NCBI RefSeq assembly: GCF_028476545.1
Contig: NW_026731810.1
Coordinates: 186,001 to 250,000, forward strand
Reading direction: 5' to 3'
DNA length: 64,000 nucleotides
Source of the DNA: Physella acuta
Lineage: Eukaryota > Mollusca > Gastropoda > Physidae
Below the pieces are notes generated by a model. That model made no database searches. It was not told where the DNA came from and was given only the letters and a program-made list of their open reading frames with translations. Both the position numbers and the translations under genes were made by a program. Every line of letters begins with the position of its first letter. The stretch's first letter is position 1. Shown here in pieces: positions 35,230 through 45,904 of this stretch.

Positions 35230-35398
35230 CGCATTTTGACTATTTTCTTTTTTTGGCAATGATCCATTTGGGCAACTTTTCTCTTGTTAGTCGCCATTTT
35301 GGAAACTTTTCTAATTTTCTTGCTACTGTTAGTCTCCATTTTGACAATTTTCTATCAATGATCCATTTTTTAGCAACTTTTCAATGGTCCATCCAAGC
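35230..35398. repeat. Degenerate tandem repeat (gatccattttggcaactttt)
   Basis: Variants of tccattttggcaacttttct occur about four to five times just before the perfect inverted repeat. Confidence 0.6.
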
Positions 35399-35410
35399 AG
35401 CGCTCTAAAG

Positions 35411-35506
35411 AGGATCCGTCTTGAAAACATTCCCTACTTTGTTACAGTTGAAAGAATAAATTCTTTCAACTGTAACAAAGTAGGGAATGTTTTCAAGACG
35501 GATCCT
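35411..35506. repeat. Perfect inverted repeat: 47-bp arms, 2-nt spacer
   Basis: The left arm (35411-35457) begins aggatccgtcttgaaaacat and its exact reverse complement is 35460-35506, with only aa between them. All 47 base pairs match, and pairing stops at both outer edges. It could extrude as a cruciform or fold as a long RNA hairpin. Perfection suggests a very recent event, selection, or a sequencing or assembly foldback. Confidence 0.97.
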
Positions 35507-35639
35507 TTTGTTTTCAAATTTCGTTTTTACATGAAATCAAACATGTGTTTTAGTTTCGATAAAATATAAAACTTAACAGCTGGAGAACATTTTATAAACA
35601 ATCCACCATAGTTTATACCATGTTTTATTCAAAATCCTA

Positions 35640-36030
35640 GCTACATTATTTGAACCGAGTAAAACAAAACATTATTTGAATTGAGTAGAAAAACAAAGCA
35701 TTATTAAAACTGCGTAGAAAAATAAAACACCATTATCATTTGTGTTTTAAAAAAGTATCATTGAAACTGAATAGAAAAACAAAGCATTATTGAAACTGAG
35801 TAGAAAAACAACATTATTTGAACTAAGAAGAAAAATAGAACAACGGTACTGGAGATGAAACATAGGATTTTTTGGGTTTATGAGAATAAAGAGAAAAAAA
35901 TCTACCAAGAGCATTCTTATTTTAACTGTTGAAAAAGAGCATCATTTAAACTGAGTTAAGAAGAGCATTATTTCAACGTAGTGAAAAAACGAGCATAATT
36001 TTTATCTGATTAGAAAAAAAGAGCACTATT
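35640..36030. repeat. Degenerate AT-rich repeat (attattgaaactgagtagaa)
   Basis: Units of about 35-40 bp with gcattattgaaactgagtag and aaaaacaaa variants recur about nine times. Confidence 0.75.
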
Positions 36031-36059
36031 GAAACTATGGATTTTTTTCAAGAAGGAAA

Positions 36060-36365
36060 AAAAGGCATTGTTTTAAATTGGTTAAAACCCCAAAAAGAGC
36101 ATTATTTTAAAACCAAAAAGAGCATTATTTTAAAACCAAAAAGAGCATTATTTTAAAACCAAAAAGAGCATTATTTTAAAACCAAAAAGAGCATTATTTT
36201 AAAAAGGTTAAAACCCCAAAAAGAGCATTATTTTAAACCAAAAAGAGCATTATTTTAAACCAAAAAGAGCATTATTTTAAACCAAAAAGAGCATTATTTT
36301 AAACCAAAAAGAGCATTATTTAAAACCAAAAGGAGCATTATTTTAAAAAGGTAAAAAAAAGAGCA
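36060..36365. repeat. 22-24-bp minisatellite, about 12 copies
   Basis: The unit is accaaaaagagcattatttt then aaa. An occasional ggttaaaacccc variant marks a multi-unit duplication. It shares gagcattatt with the preceding degenerate array and has probably grown from it. Confidence 0.92.
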
Positions 36366-36429
36366 TTCTTGTAATCCCACGGTGTGATGTCACAAGGGCC
36401 GCGTGTTGTGTACACACCTCAACTTGTTC

Positions 36430-36662
36430 AAGAGATTCTAACATTTCAATGCTTTAACCCCCTACACGCCGCTCAATGCCACCCTTAACCCCCCGCACGC
36501 CGCCGAATGCCACGTCCCCCGCACCGCCCCGGGGAAAAGACGCCGGAGCCTTAATAAGGCAGGCGGTGTGCACGGGCGGCGCGCGGCTCTAAGCTACTCA
36601 CACTTTCGATGTCCGAGCGAGCTGAAACATACGGATGGCGTTGTCATGGCAACCGGTGCTTG
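36430..36662. promoter_or_regulatory. CpG-rich island with RFX X-box
   Basis: A GC-rich island sits in AT-rich DNA. It starts with a two-copy repeat (ccccctacacgccgctcaat and ccccccgcacgccgccgaat, both leading into gccac) and contains ggtgtgcacgggcggcgcgc. At 36640-36653 lies gttgtcatggcaac, one mismatch from the palindromic X-box gttgccatggcaac bound by RFX factors, which in animals often control ciliary genes. No TATA box or exon can be assigned. Confidence 0.45.
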
Positions 36663-36684
36663 TCTTTATTCCAGCTTATTGGGA

Positions 36685-36790
36685 GAGGGTTTTTTTCTAT
36701 GTAGTGTATGAGTGTTATGGAGGGCGGGGGAATTTTTTTATGTAGTGTATGAGTGTATGGAGGTTGGTGGTGGTGGGGGGGGGGGCCTGT
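36685..36790. repeat. Tandem duplication of about 55 bp ending in poly-G
   Basis: The words tatgtagtgtatgagtgt and tatggagg occur twice. The second copy runs into ggtggtggtggggggg. Confidence 0.85.
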
Positions 36791-37185
36791 TTCTTTACTG
36801 GTCACGGTAGAGTGAGTAGAGGGCAAAGCCTACACGTACGGTTTGGATTACTCACGCCAAACTTGATGAAATGGCTCTTGGCAGGTAGCAGGCAGGGGGA
36901 GAGGGAGTGTGAAGAGAGAAAAAAACAATTAGTATTTTCTAAACATCTACTTGAAACAGTCCTAAATTAATTTAGGAAATTAGTTTTTTAATTATCAAGT
37001 TTAAACAACAGATCTGCTTCGGTAATTATCCTTGAGTTTAATTATCAATATTTTTATATATGAGGTACTTCTTGTCCTTTATCAGAGGATTTATATTTTG
37101 GTAAATAATTTATTTATATTGAACTGTAATGTATACATTAGTATCCACACAAAGTGTTTTTAAACTTTTTTTCTAGATTTGAAAT

Positions 37186-37326
37186 ATTTTATTTTTTTTA
37201 TGCCTCAAACATGTAATTTACAGCGTCAGTTTGCCTTGCCATGTTCGTTTTAGTATTATAGTTTTCATCATCGGCTTGTGAGGACTGATACAGATTTACA
37301 ATAATAATACTTCTTTCATACTGTAA
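37186..37326 (-). mobile_element. Poly(A) retroposon family R, copy 1
   Basis: In plus sense a T-rich run is followed by cctcaaacatgtaatttaca, ttttcatcatcggcttgtga, ggactgatacagatttacaa and taatacttctttc. Three more copies lie within 3.3 kb, each with a T run on the same side. On the minus strand that is a 3' poly(A) tail, and the copies end at different points on the 5' side. This is the behaviour of LINE-mobilised sequences. Confidence 0.75.
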
Positions 37327-37650
37327 AAGTTTTTAAAAATTAATCTTTTAAACAAGAAATAATTTTGGAAATTTAAACTCCGTTGATTTTTAATAAAATG
37401 CGTCTGTTTAGGAAAATATGTATACGGGTGTATGTAAATGCAACTATTTGAGTAAATGAATGTTTTTTTAAAAAAACTATGTGGTCATATTGGTCAAATA
37501 TATGCGGCTCTTTTGAAAATCAATCTGCCAAACATGTTTCATGCGATTTTCCTGTAACAAATGAAAAAAAAATTAGAATATAAATTTTGTAATCAATAAG
37601 CATGGGGCAGCACAATCTTCATTATACAACAAATACATATTCGGTATAAA

Positions 37651-37823
37651 CAGTGTTTCTTCCAGACTTTTTTCTTCGGGGGGGGGGGCTGACACTGTGA
37701 AAAGTATATATTTTCTATATAAATCCCATTTAGTTCGCGGTGGGGGGGGGGGGCGGTAGACTTTGTTCGGGGGGATTCCGCCCCCCCCCCCCCCCCTCGA
37801 AGAGATGCCTGGAAAAAACTTTG
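37651..37823. mobile_element. Poly-G MITE (family P), 173 bp, with 8-bp target duplication
   Basis: It starts cagtgtttcttccagac and ends atgcctggaaaaaactttg. The flanks ggtataaa (37643-37650) and agtataaa (37824-37831) form an 8-bp duplication with one mismatch. Inside are three runs of G or C of 10-16 bases and the shared core aaagtatatattttctatat. Confidence 0.87.
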
Positions 37824-38224
37824 AGTATAAATAAAACACGAATCTCTTTGTTTCTTGCTTGATGTCGTAATGACTATTCTCAAACTTCTCTACTCCACAC
37901 TTTAAAAACTCGTGTCCCCTCAGCATACTTATAATGTATAGGGGCTAATTGTTGAGGCGGGTGATACAAACTTAACTAATGTGTACCTGTGTGTGACGAC
38001 GAGAAGGGTATGAGCTAGGTGGGCTTTTTGGTGAGCATTCCTTGGGGCAGTGTTGGCCTTTGTACATCATGTGTGAGCCTGTATCCTCATATATTTACCA
38101 ATATTAAATCTAAGCATAGATCTATGTGTTGGCTATCGAAATGTATTGTTTTTCTTTTTAATATTTTTATTTTTAATAAAACAAATAACATCAGCATGTG
38201 TAAGTGTATGCCAAAGTATGCAAG

Positions 38225-38428
38225 TAATTTTATTTATTTTGTCTAAGACATGTAATTTACAGCGTCAGTTTGCCTTGCCATGTTCGCTTTAGTATTAAAG
38301 TTTTCATCATCGGCTTGTGAGGACTGATACAGATTTACAATAGTAATACTTCTTTCTGACATGTACTTTCATTCATTTAAGATGGTTTACTTATATTTAA
38401 ATCTAATACAAAACGTCCAACTACAATT
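38225..38428 (-). mobile_element. Retroposon family R, copy 2 (longer)
   Basis: It has the same core as copy 1, then continues with tttcattcatttaagatggt and ttacttatatttaaatctaa, a segment shared only with copy 4. Confidence 0.75.
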
Positions 38429-39004
38429 TTATTTTTTAGACCTGTAATTGCACATGTGTTTTTAAATGGTGATTCAACGGTTTTTTTAATCGACGGGGTG
38501 GGTTGAGGGAGGTTGGGCTTATAAGTAGAGCTGAGAAAAATGTGGGATCAAAGAAGAAAAAATGTTATAAATACTATATGCTGCCGGAATTATATGTTGC
38601 TTTTTTTTATTATTCATAAACATTTAATGGCATAGAACATTTCACATATTATCTCAAAAATGGATCCAGTCGATTTTTTCTTATGACAAACTCAATCTTT
38701 CTATGCATTTCACAATCATAAATTCTTCAACATTTTTCATAGGTCAGGCGACTTAAGAAATGGTTTCTTATATCTTTCTTTTCTTTTGACATCATAGAAA
38801 AAAATCTTCCCTTCTGAAAATATTATACAAAAGTCGGTATTCTGGTTCTATGTCATTAGTTTTTACAAGTACAGTTCTTGATATAAAGCGCAAATTATTT
38901 GCGATCGTTTTTTAAATACTTGTTAGTTCAGTTGGGGTAGGTTGAAGAAATGACTTTTATATTTTGAGTAGGTTAAATTATTTATTTACTTATTTGTTTT
39001 TTTG

Positions 39005-39875
39005 TTGAGTAGGTTTGTTTTTTTTTTATTTATTTTTTATTTATTTATTTATTTATTTTTTTTTTTTTTTAGAAGTTTATTTTTAAGATAACCAACATAA
39101 CAAGGGCCATTCTTTACAAAATGATCATAATGAAAATGGTTAAAATCCAGTTTTACTCTCAAATCTGCTCACTCCCCCAGTTTTTTGACATTCAATCAGC
39201 TGTACAGGCAAAATTTTGCACACATGAGAAACAAAGAATGTTGAGTGTCAGTTGACCTCAGGACCCTCACCACCAGAGACAAGCATAGTGATATTATTTC
39301 CATTGAGAGAAGGTTTGTCCAGCTTTGTAACCCTTCTGCCTTCTGATGTACTCTCAAATTCTGTGACATCTTCATAGTGATATTATTTCCAGTGAGCGAA
39401 GGTTTGTCCAGCTTTGTAACCCTTCTGCCTTCTGATACACTTTCAAATTCTGTGAGCGAAGGTTTGTCCAGCTTTGTAACCCTTCTGCCTTCTGATGTAC
39501 TCTCAAATTTTGTGACATCTTCATAGTGATATTATTTCCATTGAGCAAGGGTTTGTCCAGCTTTGTAACCCTCCTGCCTTCTGATGTACTTTCAAATGTT
39601 GTGACATCTTCATAGTGATATTATTTCATTTGAGCAAAAGTTTGTCCAGCTTTGTAACCCTCCTGCCTTCTGATGTACTTTCAAATTCTGTGACTTCTTC
39701 TAGTACCATATTGACGAGGTTATCAAACCCCAGCTAAATTCCAACTATCTCTTTGTCATTCTTCATGATGATGTGGATCCTTGATCCAATACATACGTCA
39801 AAAAGTTCAAGTGGAAGTAGCTGTGTAGGGTTTGCAAATGTAGTAGTCGCCATTTTGAACTGCTTTGAGTAGGTT
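39005..39875 (-). pseudogene. LSM5: Processed pseudogene of LSM5 (Sm-like U6 snRNA-associated protein)
   Basis: On the minus strand, from 39853, the sequence reads [37 protein letters not shown], then LGFDNLVNMVLEEVTEF, GRRVTKLDK, LNGNNITMLV and GGEGPEV, ending in a stop at 39248-39250. This matches LSM5 from end to end. LSM5 is a subunit of the LSm2-8 ring on U6 snRNA and of the LSm1-7 ring in mRNA decay. The copy is intronless, carries an in-frame stop at 39734-39736, and has a 3' UTR with an AATAAA-type signal near 39077 and a poly(A)-like tract (39017-39071 in T sense). It is therefore a retrocopy and not the working gene. Between 39287 and 39690 a segment of about 89 bp covering the TEFES...NGNNIT region is present five times (one copy shortened). 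The word ttgagtaggtt flanks both ends (39005-39015 and 39865-39875). Confidence 0.95.
39287..39690. repeat. 89-bp tandem amplification inside the LSM5 pseudogene
   Basis: In plus sense the unit runs agtgatattatttccattga, gcaagggtttgtccagcttt, gtaaccctcctgccttctga, tgtactttcaaatgttgtga, catcttcat (89 bp). Five copies are seen. One junction lacks the gtgacatcttcatagtgata part. Copies differ at several sites, so the amplification is not brand new. Confidence 0.93.
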
Positions 39876-40164
39876 AATTTTTTTTTATTATTATTATTTT
39901 ATTTTATTTTTTTAAATTAGAAAAGACATTTATTTTTACAATAAGAGGTTCATGGGTTAGACTAGTCTAGACCTTTTTAAAAGTTGACAAATATTTTAAA
40001 GTGTATGTGTTGTCTTTAACTTGGAGAATAAAGATGAATTAGATCACTAGTTAATATGATGTAGGCTTTGAACATTTATCAAATAGTGTAATCCATTTAA
40101 CTTTATTTAACAAAACTTCCATAAAATTTAATGTACAAATTCTACAAAATGTATTTTTTTTCTC

Positions 40165-40290
40165 TTTTTTTTTTTGCCTCAGACATGTAATTTACATGTG
40201 TGTGTTCGCTTTAGTATTACAGTTTTCATCGCCGGCTCGTGAGAACTGATACAGATTTACAATAGTAATACTTCTTTCTTACTTGCTTTG
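40165..40290 (-). mobile_element. Retroposon family R, copy 3
   Basis: A T run is followed by gcctcagacatgtaatttac, ttttcatcgccggctcgtga and gaactgatacagatttacaa. It ends at cttacttg and is directly followed by ctttgagtagg and another T run. Confidence 0.75.
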
Positions 40291-40330
40291 AGTAGGTTTT
40301 TTTTTTATTTTATTTTTTGGGGGGTGATTG

Positions 40331-40538
40331 CTTTGGGTAAGTTTTTTTTTTTCGCCTCAGGCACGTAATTTATAGCGTCAGTTGTGTGTTCGCTTTAGTA
40401 TTACAGTTTTCATCATCGGCTTGTGAGGACTGATACAGATTTACAATAGTAGTATTTCTTTCTTACTTGTAGCCTACTTTCATTCATTTAAGATGGTTTA
40501 CTTATACATAGATCTAATACAAAACGTCTAAATATAAA
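40331..40538 (-). mobile_element. Retroposon family R, copy 4 (longer)
   Basis: A T run preceded by ctttgggtaag is followed by cgcctcaggcacgtaattta, the shared core, and the longer 5' segment aagatggtttacttatac also present in copy 2. Confidence 0.75.
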
Positions 40539-41100
40539 TAAAAATTAAAATTAAAAACCAACCTGAAACTGAAAATGCAAATGTGTAATTAAATGATGAT
40601 TCTATAATTATTTTTTTTATGAGAAAATTAAGTGACAGTGTACTTATTTAATAACTTTTACTTATTTTATAGTTATATTATAGACTTAAATAATGTACTT
40701 CTATCGTTACTGTAGAAAGATTATAATTCCAAACAATTATGAATCTTAACATAGGACAATAAAATATATAAACATTTTAATAATAATGTTTTTAAAATAT
40801 AGAACAAATAACTTTAATTTTATATTTTATAACTTTTTAATATTCATTGTATTTTTAACGATTTTTGATAACACAGAGCTAAATGTTGTCTCCCTTGGTT
40901 ATATTTAGTTAAATTATAGTGGAGCATTTTCAGCTTTAAGCTTGGAAACTGCTCTGACTGTTAGATCTTTGTTAATTCATTTAATTTAGCAAAATATATG
41001 TTATGATGGACTGTTATCCGGATTTTTTTTTACTATTTGTATGGACGTTAGAATAAAGTGGTTGTAATTTTTCTTTAAAAATAGACGATTAAGCATAATT
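40539..41100. other. AT-rich DNA without a gene
   Basis: Strongly AT-rich. I see no gene or clear repeat. Confidence 0.4.
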
Positions 41101-41138
41101 GATCTACTATAATTCATTTTGATTTGGATATTTTCTAC

Positions 41139-41259
41139 TGCCCCCCCCCCCCCGAATAAAATGGAATTTTTATAGAAAATATATACTTTTAACACTCCAC
41201 CCCCCCCCCTCCGAATTTCAAGTCCAGACCCAAAAAAAAAAAGTCTGGAATAAACGCTG
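41139..41259. mobile_element. Poly-C MITE (family P), 5' end missing
   Basis: A C run, gaataaaatggaatttttat, agaaaatatatacttttaac, a second C run, tccgaatttcaagtcc, then an A run and the terminus agtctggaataaacgctg. The 5' terminal repeat is absent. The DNA just before it is a 36-bp segment found again at 42037. Confidence 0.8.
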
Positions 41260-42163
41260 ATTTTATAGACGAGAATTAATTTGCAAATTTTTTTTTTTTA
41301 CACTTATAAGGTAGGAATTATATCGACGTTTAAAAATTGTATTAAATATAAAATATGATAACAAATTTACAAAACAAAATGATACAAAACAACTGGTTTA
41401 CGTCGATTAAAATTTAATTTGAATAATATAGAGAAAGTTTACGAATAATTCGAATTTCTTATTTTAAAATGTCGTCAGACCTCTTTAATATATTTTGCAC
41501 CAAGTTTGACAATGCCGAGCTCTCGTTGGCCAATGTATAAGCCACACAGCCGTAAGTATAACTGTAAACTATCGTAAAATAATTTACAACATGTTTATGT
41601 AGGTATTTTAATGTAGAATGCCATCAATGGGAAACCTAAGCAAAAGTCTTTGAAATTTAAGTAGGCTGCAAGATGTCTCATTCGGGTTATAAGACACATG
41701 CCAATAGATTGACTACAAGACATGCCATATTTAGATTACAAGACACATTCCACACCCGTCTCTAAGAGTCTCTAAAGCTATGTAGTGAAACTTTCATCCT
41801 CATAGGTTTCGATTATTGTCATTATTGTCCAATCTTCTCCCGTTTGTTGTATTTTTTCGCTATATAATTACTAGATAAATGGCCCGTTGAGGGAGCAATA
41901 CAACGGGCAATCACCACCTCAACTTCAAACTGGAAACGAAAAATGTCATTGAGAAGGAATGTTTATCCAGAATCAGCATTTTAACCGGATTTGACCTTGA
42001 TCTACTTGTAGTTACTGCACATTCATACTAAATATAGATCTACTATGATTCATTTTGATTTGGATATTTTCTTTGAAATTATTATCATTTTTGTATATTC
42101 TTTCTCGCCTCCACTGGCCCCCTAAACTTTGTATCTAAGCTCAAACTCGACAAAAGTCGCATT

Positions 42164-42310
42164 CAGAGTTTCTTTCAGGAAGAACGTCTACCGCCCCCAA
42201 TAACGATATAGAATTTATATAGAAAATACACTTTTACCAGTGTCCGCCCCCCTCCCCCTCCACCGGAACATTTAGTCCACCCCCTTCCCAAAATTGCAAG
42301 TGCCCTTCCA
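42164..42310. mobile_element. Poly-C MITE (family P), 3' end unclear
   Basis: It starts cagagtttctttcagga and has the core tagaatttatatagaaaata and cacttttaccagtgtccgcc, then aaaattgcaagtgccc. C-rich sequence follows to about 42355 and the 3' terminal repeat cannot be recognised. Confidence 0.75.
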
Positions 42311-42360
42311 CCCCCCATTCTCTTTCCACCACCCCCCCCCCACCCCACCCTCCGTTATCT
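42311..42360. repeat. C-rich low-complexity tract
   Basis: Runs of C broken by a few A and T bases. Confidence 0.85.
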
Positions 42361-42918
42361 GGGCATCTGTGTTCACTCATCGATATCTTTAATACACTCA
42401 AACGCGCCTATAAAAATGTAAATAAAATTGTGTATGCTATTTTTAAAGGTTAACTATAGACTTTTACACTAATTGTAATTGTTTTAAATATATGTTATAT
42501 ATACAATACATATATCGCATCCCCAGAACCAGGCAGTTCAAACTCTATTTTTCGGTGGTTTGTTTTCAAAATGTATACACCGTATTGTACAAAATCCATC
42601 AAGGTATCATGGCCAAATATTCAAGGCCATTTTACTAAACATTATTACAGAACATTTCCGTTTCACCAAGCTTTTAATAAAATCTTACGGAAAACAAAAA
42701 AATATAAAACAATTTTGTGAACTATTATGAAAACTGGTCTAAGAAAAATGAGTGTGTGTTTGCTTATATTTGTGTATATGTGTGTATGTGGTGTGTATGG
42801 GTGTCCTTGTGCCTATGTAGCATCTTGCCTAAAGGTTAAAATCTATTTATCCGTATTTAAATCCACTATACTGTATGGAGGTCACCGACAAAGCGGGCCG
42901 CACATAGAGGGTTAATTC

Positions 42919-42933
42919 ATGTCCCCCCCCCCC
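42919..42933. repeat. Poly-C tract
   Basis: About 13 C in a row with no MITE ends nearby. Confidence 0.85.
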
Positions 42934-43529
42934 CATCGGGGCGGTCCTAAATACGTTTCTTTTGAAATTTGAAACATTTGAATATTCCAGTTTCTTCTTT
43001 CAGAAATCCTTAGCTGTGCGGTAACTTCGCCGGTAACTTCGCGATAGAAGATTTTTTTTTTTAAATTAATTATGATAAATGCGAAATGATCTCTTTAAAA
43101 TATAAAGGACAACAATAAGGTGCTAAGTCCCGAGCTTATCCCCTCCTATAATACAACCCGGCGACCCCTCCCCTGAACAATGCAGCCCACCCCCAACCCC
43201 ACCCCCCCGTGGTTCACAACGGGTGGTTCACCCTGAAACAAAAACAAAACACGCCAACAAAATAGGCCGCACTACAACAAACTGATAACAGCCTAAGGGG
43301 AGACTACCAAAGCCTTGAAATAAACCTACACAAACTCTTTACACATCCAGCAACGAGGTGGGCAGGGAAGGGGTTGGGGGGTATATCAGACTTCAAAACT
43401 CAAGTCCCAGTATTCTTATTCAAAAACCTAATTGAATTCTTTATTCGCAGAGGACAGAAGAAGGAAAAAAAAACTTCCGATCCGTAGCAAAGATATCACT
43501 GTGGCTAAGTTTTAACCCATTCAGGAATG

Positions 43530-43760
43530 ATGATTGAATTCGAGAACGTTATTAGCGGTTCATTTTTGTTGGTCTTTTTTTTTTTCGTCGACCCGTGCGA
43601 TCAACTGTATCTCGCACCAATCAGCTTATGGCGACAAACTGAGACTGCTTCGGGAAACCCCGCAGTGGTGCGCATCGTTTACAACTAGGATCTGTATAGA
43701 AAAACACACGGTACCACCCAAACAAACTTCGCCAGTGTGGCTACCGAGGTATCCCCCGAT
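43530..43760. other. GC-richer unique segment
   Basis: Contains cgtcgacccgtgcgatcaac, ctcgcaccaatcagctt (CCAAT) and gggaaaccccgcagtgg. A plus-strand frame of 93 codons crosses it, but it matches no family I know. It may be regulatory. Confidence 0.25.
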
Positions 43761-44119
43761 GCTAATCCTCCTTTTGAGAAACATATTAACTCCTTTACTC
43801 TATGTACAAAAGTAAGCTTAACGAGATGGCTGCTTAAGAAGTTCACAAGAATATACTCAACCAAAAATATATTTCACAGTACAGATTTATTTTCCGAGCA
43901 AGCCATAAAAAAATCAGATTTATTTTCATACCGCATTATAAAGTAATAAAATAAAACTATTTTTATTGAGTATCGTTTAGTCCTGCAATGTCTCATTCGG
44001 CAATATTGAGAAAATGTGCTTAAGGGATTAGAGATCATCGTAGTTAAATAATTGTTTACACACATTTTAAAAACCTCAGCAACGCCTTATAGTTGAGAAA
44101 AGAACTGAAACGCACCATA

Positions 44120-44400
44120 TAAGTTACGTCACAAATGCGTCGCATCAGTTACGTAATGAGCCTTTTATATCAGTGACGTAATTATCCCTTTATATCAGTG
44201 ACGTATTGAGCCCTTTATATCAGTTACGTAATCAGCCAACCACTTTAATGACGAAATCATCCAACCACATCAATAACTTAATTAGTCAAATAATCAGTGA
44301 CTTCATGAGCTTACCACATCAGTGACGTAATGAGCCAACCACATCAGTGACGTAATGAGCCAACCACATCAGTGACGTAATGAGCCAACCACATCAGAGA
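44120..44400. repeat. Degenerate 25-bp repeat rich in bZIP (CRE/PAR) sites
   Basis: The unit is roughly cacatcagtgacgtaatgag then ccaac. Five exact tgacgtaa words (one in reverse), one tgacgtat and two ttacgtaa words occur in 280 bases. tgacgtaa is bound by ATF/CREB-type and ttacgtaa by PAR-type bZIP factors. The last three units are nearly identical and the earlier ones are diverged. Confidence 0.8.
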
Positions 44401-44964
44401 AATATTGAGAGGGCTTAAGAAATTAATCTTCTTGTTAACGAGAAAGCCAAGTCAATGTGTTCATTTGTTGTTGACAGAGCAATACTTAATCTCTGATTCA
44501 CACAACTAAGCTATAGCACATAAAGGCGAAAAACAACGCTGAGATAGGCTCATACTTTGCTGATGTTTGCCTTAAATAATTTTACAAAGCATTGAGTGAA
44601 AAAAATAGAAAACAAAGTTTATTGGTGGGTAAATTATTCTTTACATCATAGATAACACAGTGGAGTGATTGTGGGACATTATTTTTTTGTAACCTTTCAA
44701 CTTGCAAGCGTGATGTTTCGGTGTTAAGGGGAAATGATCCCATTTATGCCGCCAAATACTAGGAATGCTATTCTCAGGGGAGGCCACTGTGTACCCTGGC
44801 CAAGGGAGACAAGCCATACACGCCAACAGAAAAACCCGGCTTCCTGTGGAGGTGCTAGTACCCCGTGTCAGTGGCGAGATAATTCCTGTCTAATTTTCTT
44901 GACAGTAATCTGCTGTTGGCCGTTTTGACATCTGAATGGCTACAAAAGTATCTCGTGCTGCGTT

Positions 44965-44966
<2 letters not shown>

Positions 44967-45022
<56 letters not shown>

Positions 45023-45038
45023 CATATATATGTATGTA

Positions 45039-45123
<85 letters not shown>
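44967..45123. repeat. Long (TA)n microsatellite
   Basis: About 157 bases with a few tacata and tatgta interruptions. Confidence 0.98.
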
Positions 45124-45126
<3 letters not shown>

Positions 45127-45904
45127 TTCCCTAGATCTATACACAGCTGTGTTTAAAATCAACAAAGGAATCACGGAAAACACATTCCTTGCTATTTCTC
45201 TCAACACTTTACACAACACTTTAATTTCACCAAGTCCTTAATTCAGAAAGGTTATGGAAAACAAAACGTTAAAGCCTCGTGAGAATTTTTGAAAAGTGGA
45301 CTACTGTAGCAGGCTTAGCTAAATTTATAGAACTAGTTCCACGTTTTGTCTAATGGTGTGTTACTTTAAAAAGAACAGACTAAAATTTGGACTGCAAGGA
45401 ACTGACTGTACATACCAGTTATCTTCTCCATCTTTAGAAAAGTAGGTTTTAGACAAAGTTATTAATGCAGCAAGTACCATATTCTCTAATAACAAATAAA
45501 AATGGAATTAAAGCGTAATGTAATATCATGCTTACTCAATAACTATAGATTATAAACACACTAATATTTTAATGATGATATTTTACATGGAATGAAAATG
45601 TTTCCTCGAAACCTCTCAAACTAACAGTAGAATAACCAGAGGAAGAAAATCGTTCCTAAATAAACATACTGTAAGCTATTTCTTCATTGGGACATGTGTT
45701 TATGTGAATAACAAAACATAGTATTTAGCTCTGTAGTATTAAAAATGAGTGTTAATGCCAATGCATTTGATATTCTGGTAAATATATTTAGAAAAAGCTA
45801 CAACATCGTAATTTTTAAAATCGATATTGTTTTAATATCTACCTAAGAAAGAAACTTTTTTCTGCTCCCAAGCAAAAAACAATAGACATTCGAAAACAGA
45901 ATCC

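Noticed and set aside
39005-39875. Functional LSM5 gene
   Set aside because: It has an internal stop, a five-fold internal repeat, no introns and a poly(A) tract, so it is a processed pseudogene.
44890-45241. Frames of IYIYIY residues over (TA)n tracts, also near 51.8 and 59 kb
   Set aside because: Simple microsatellite translation with no biological meaning.
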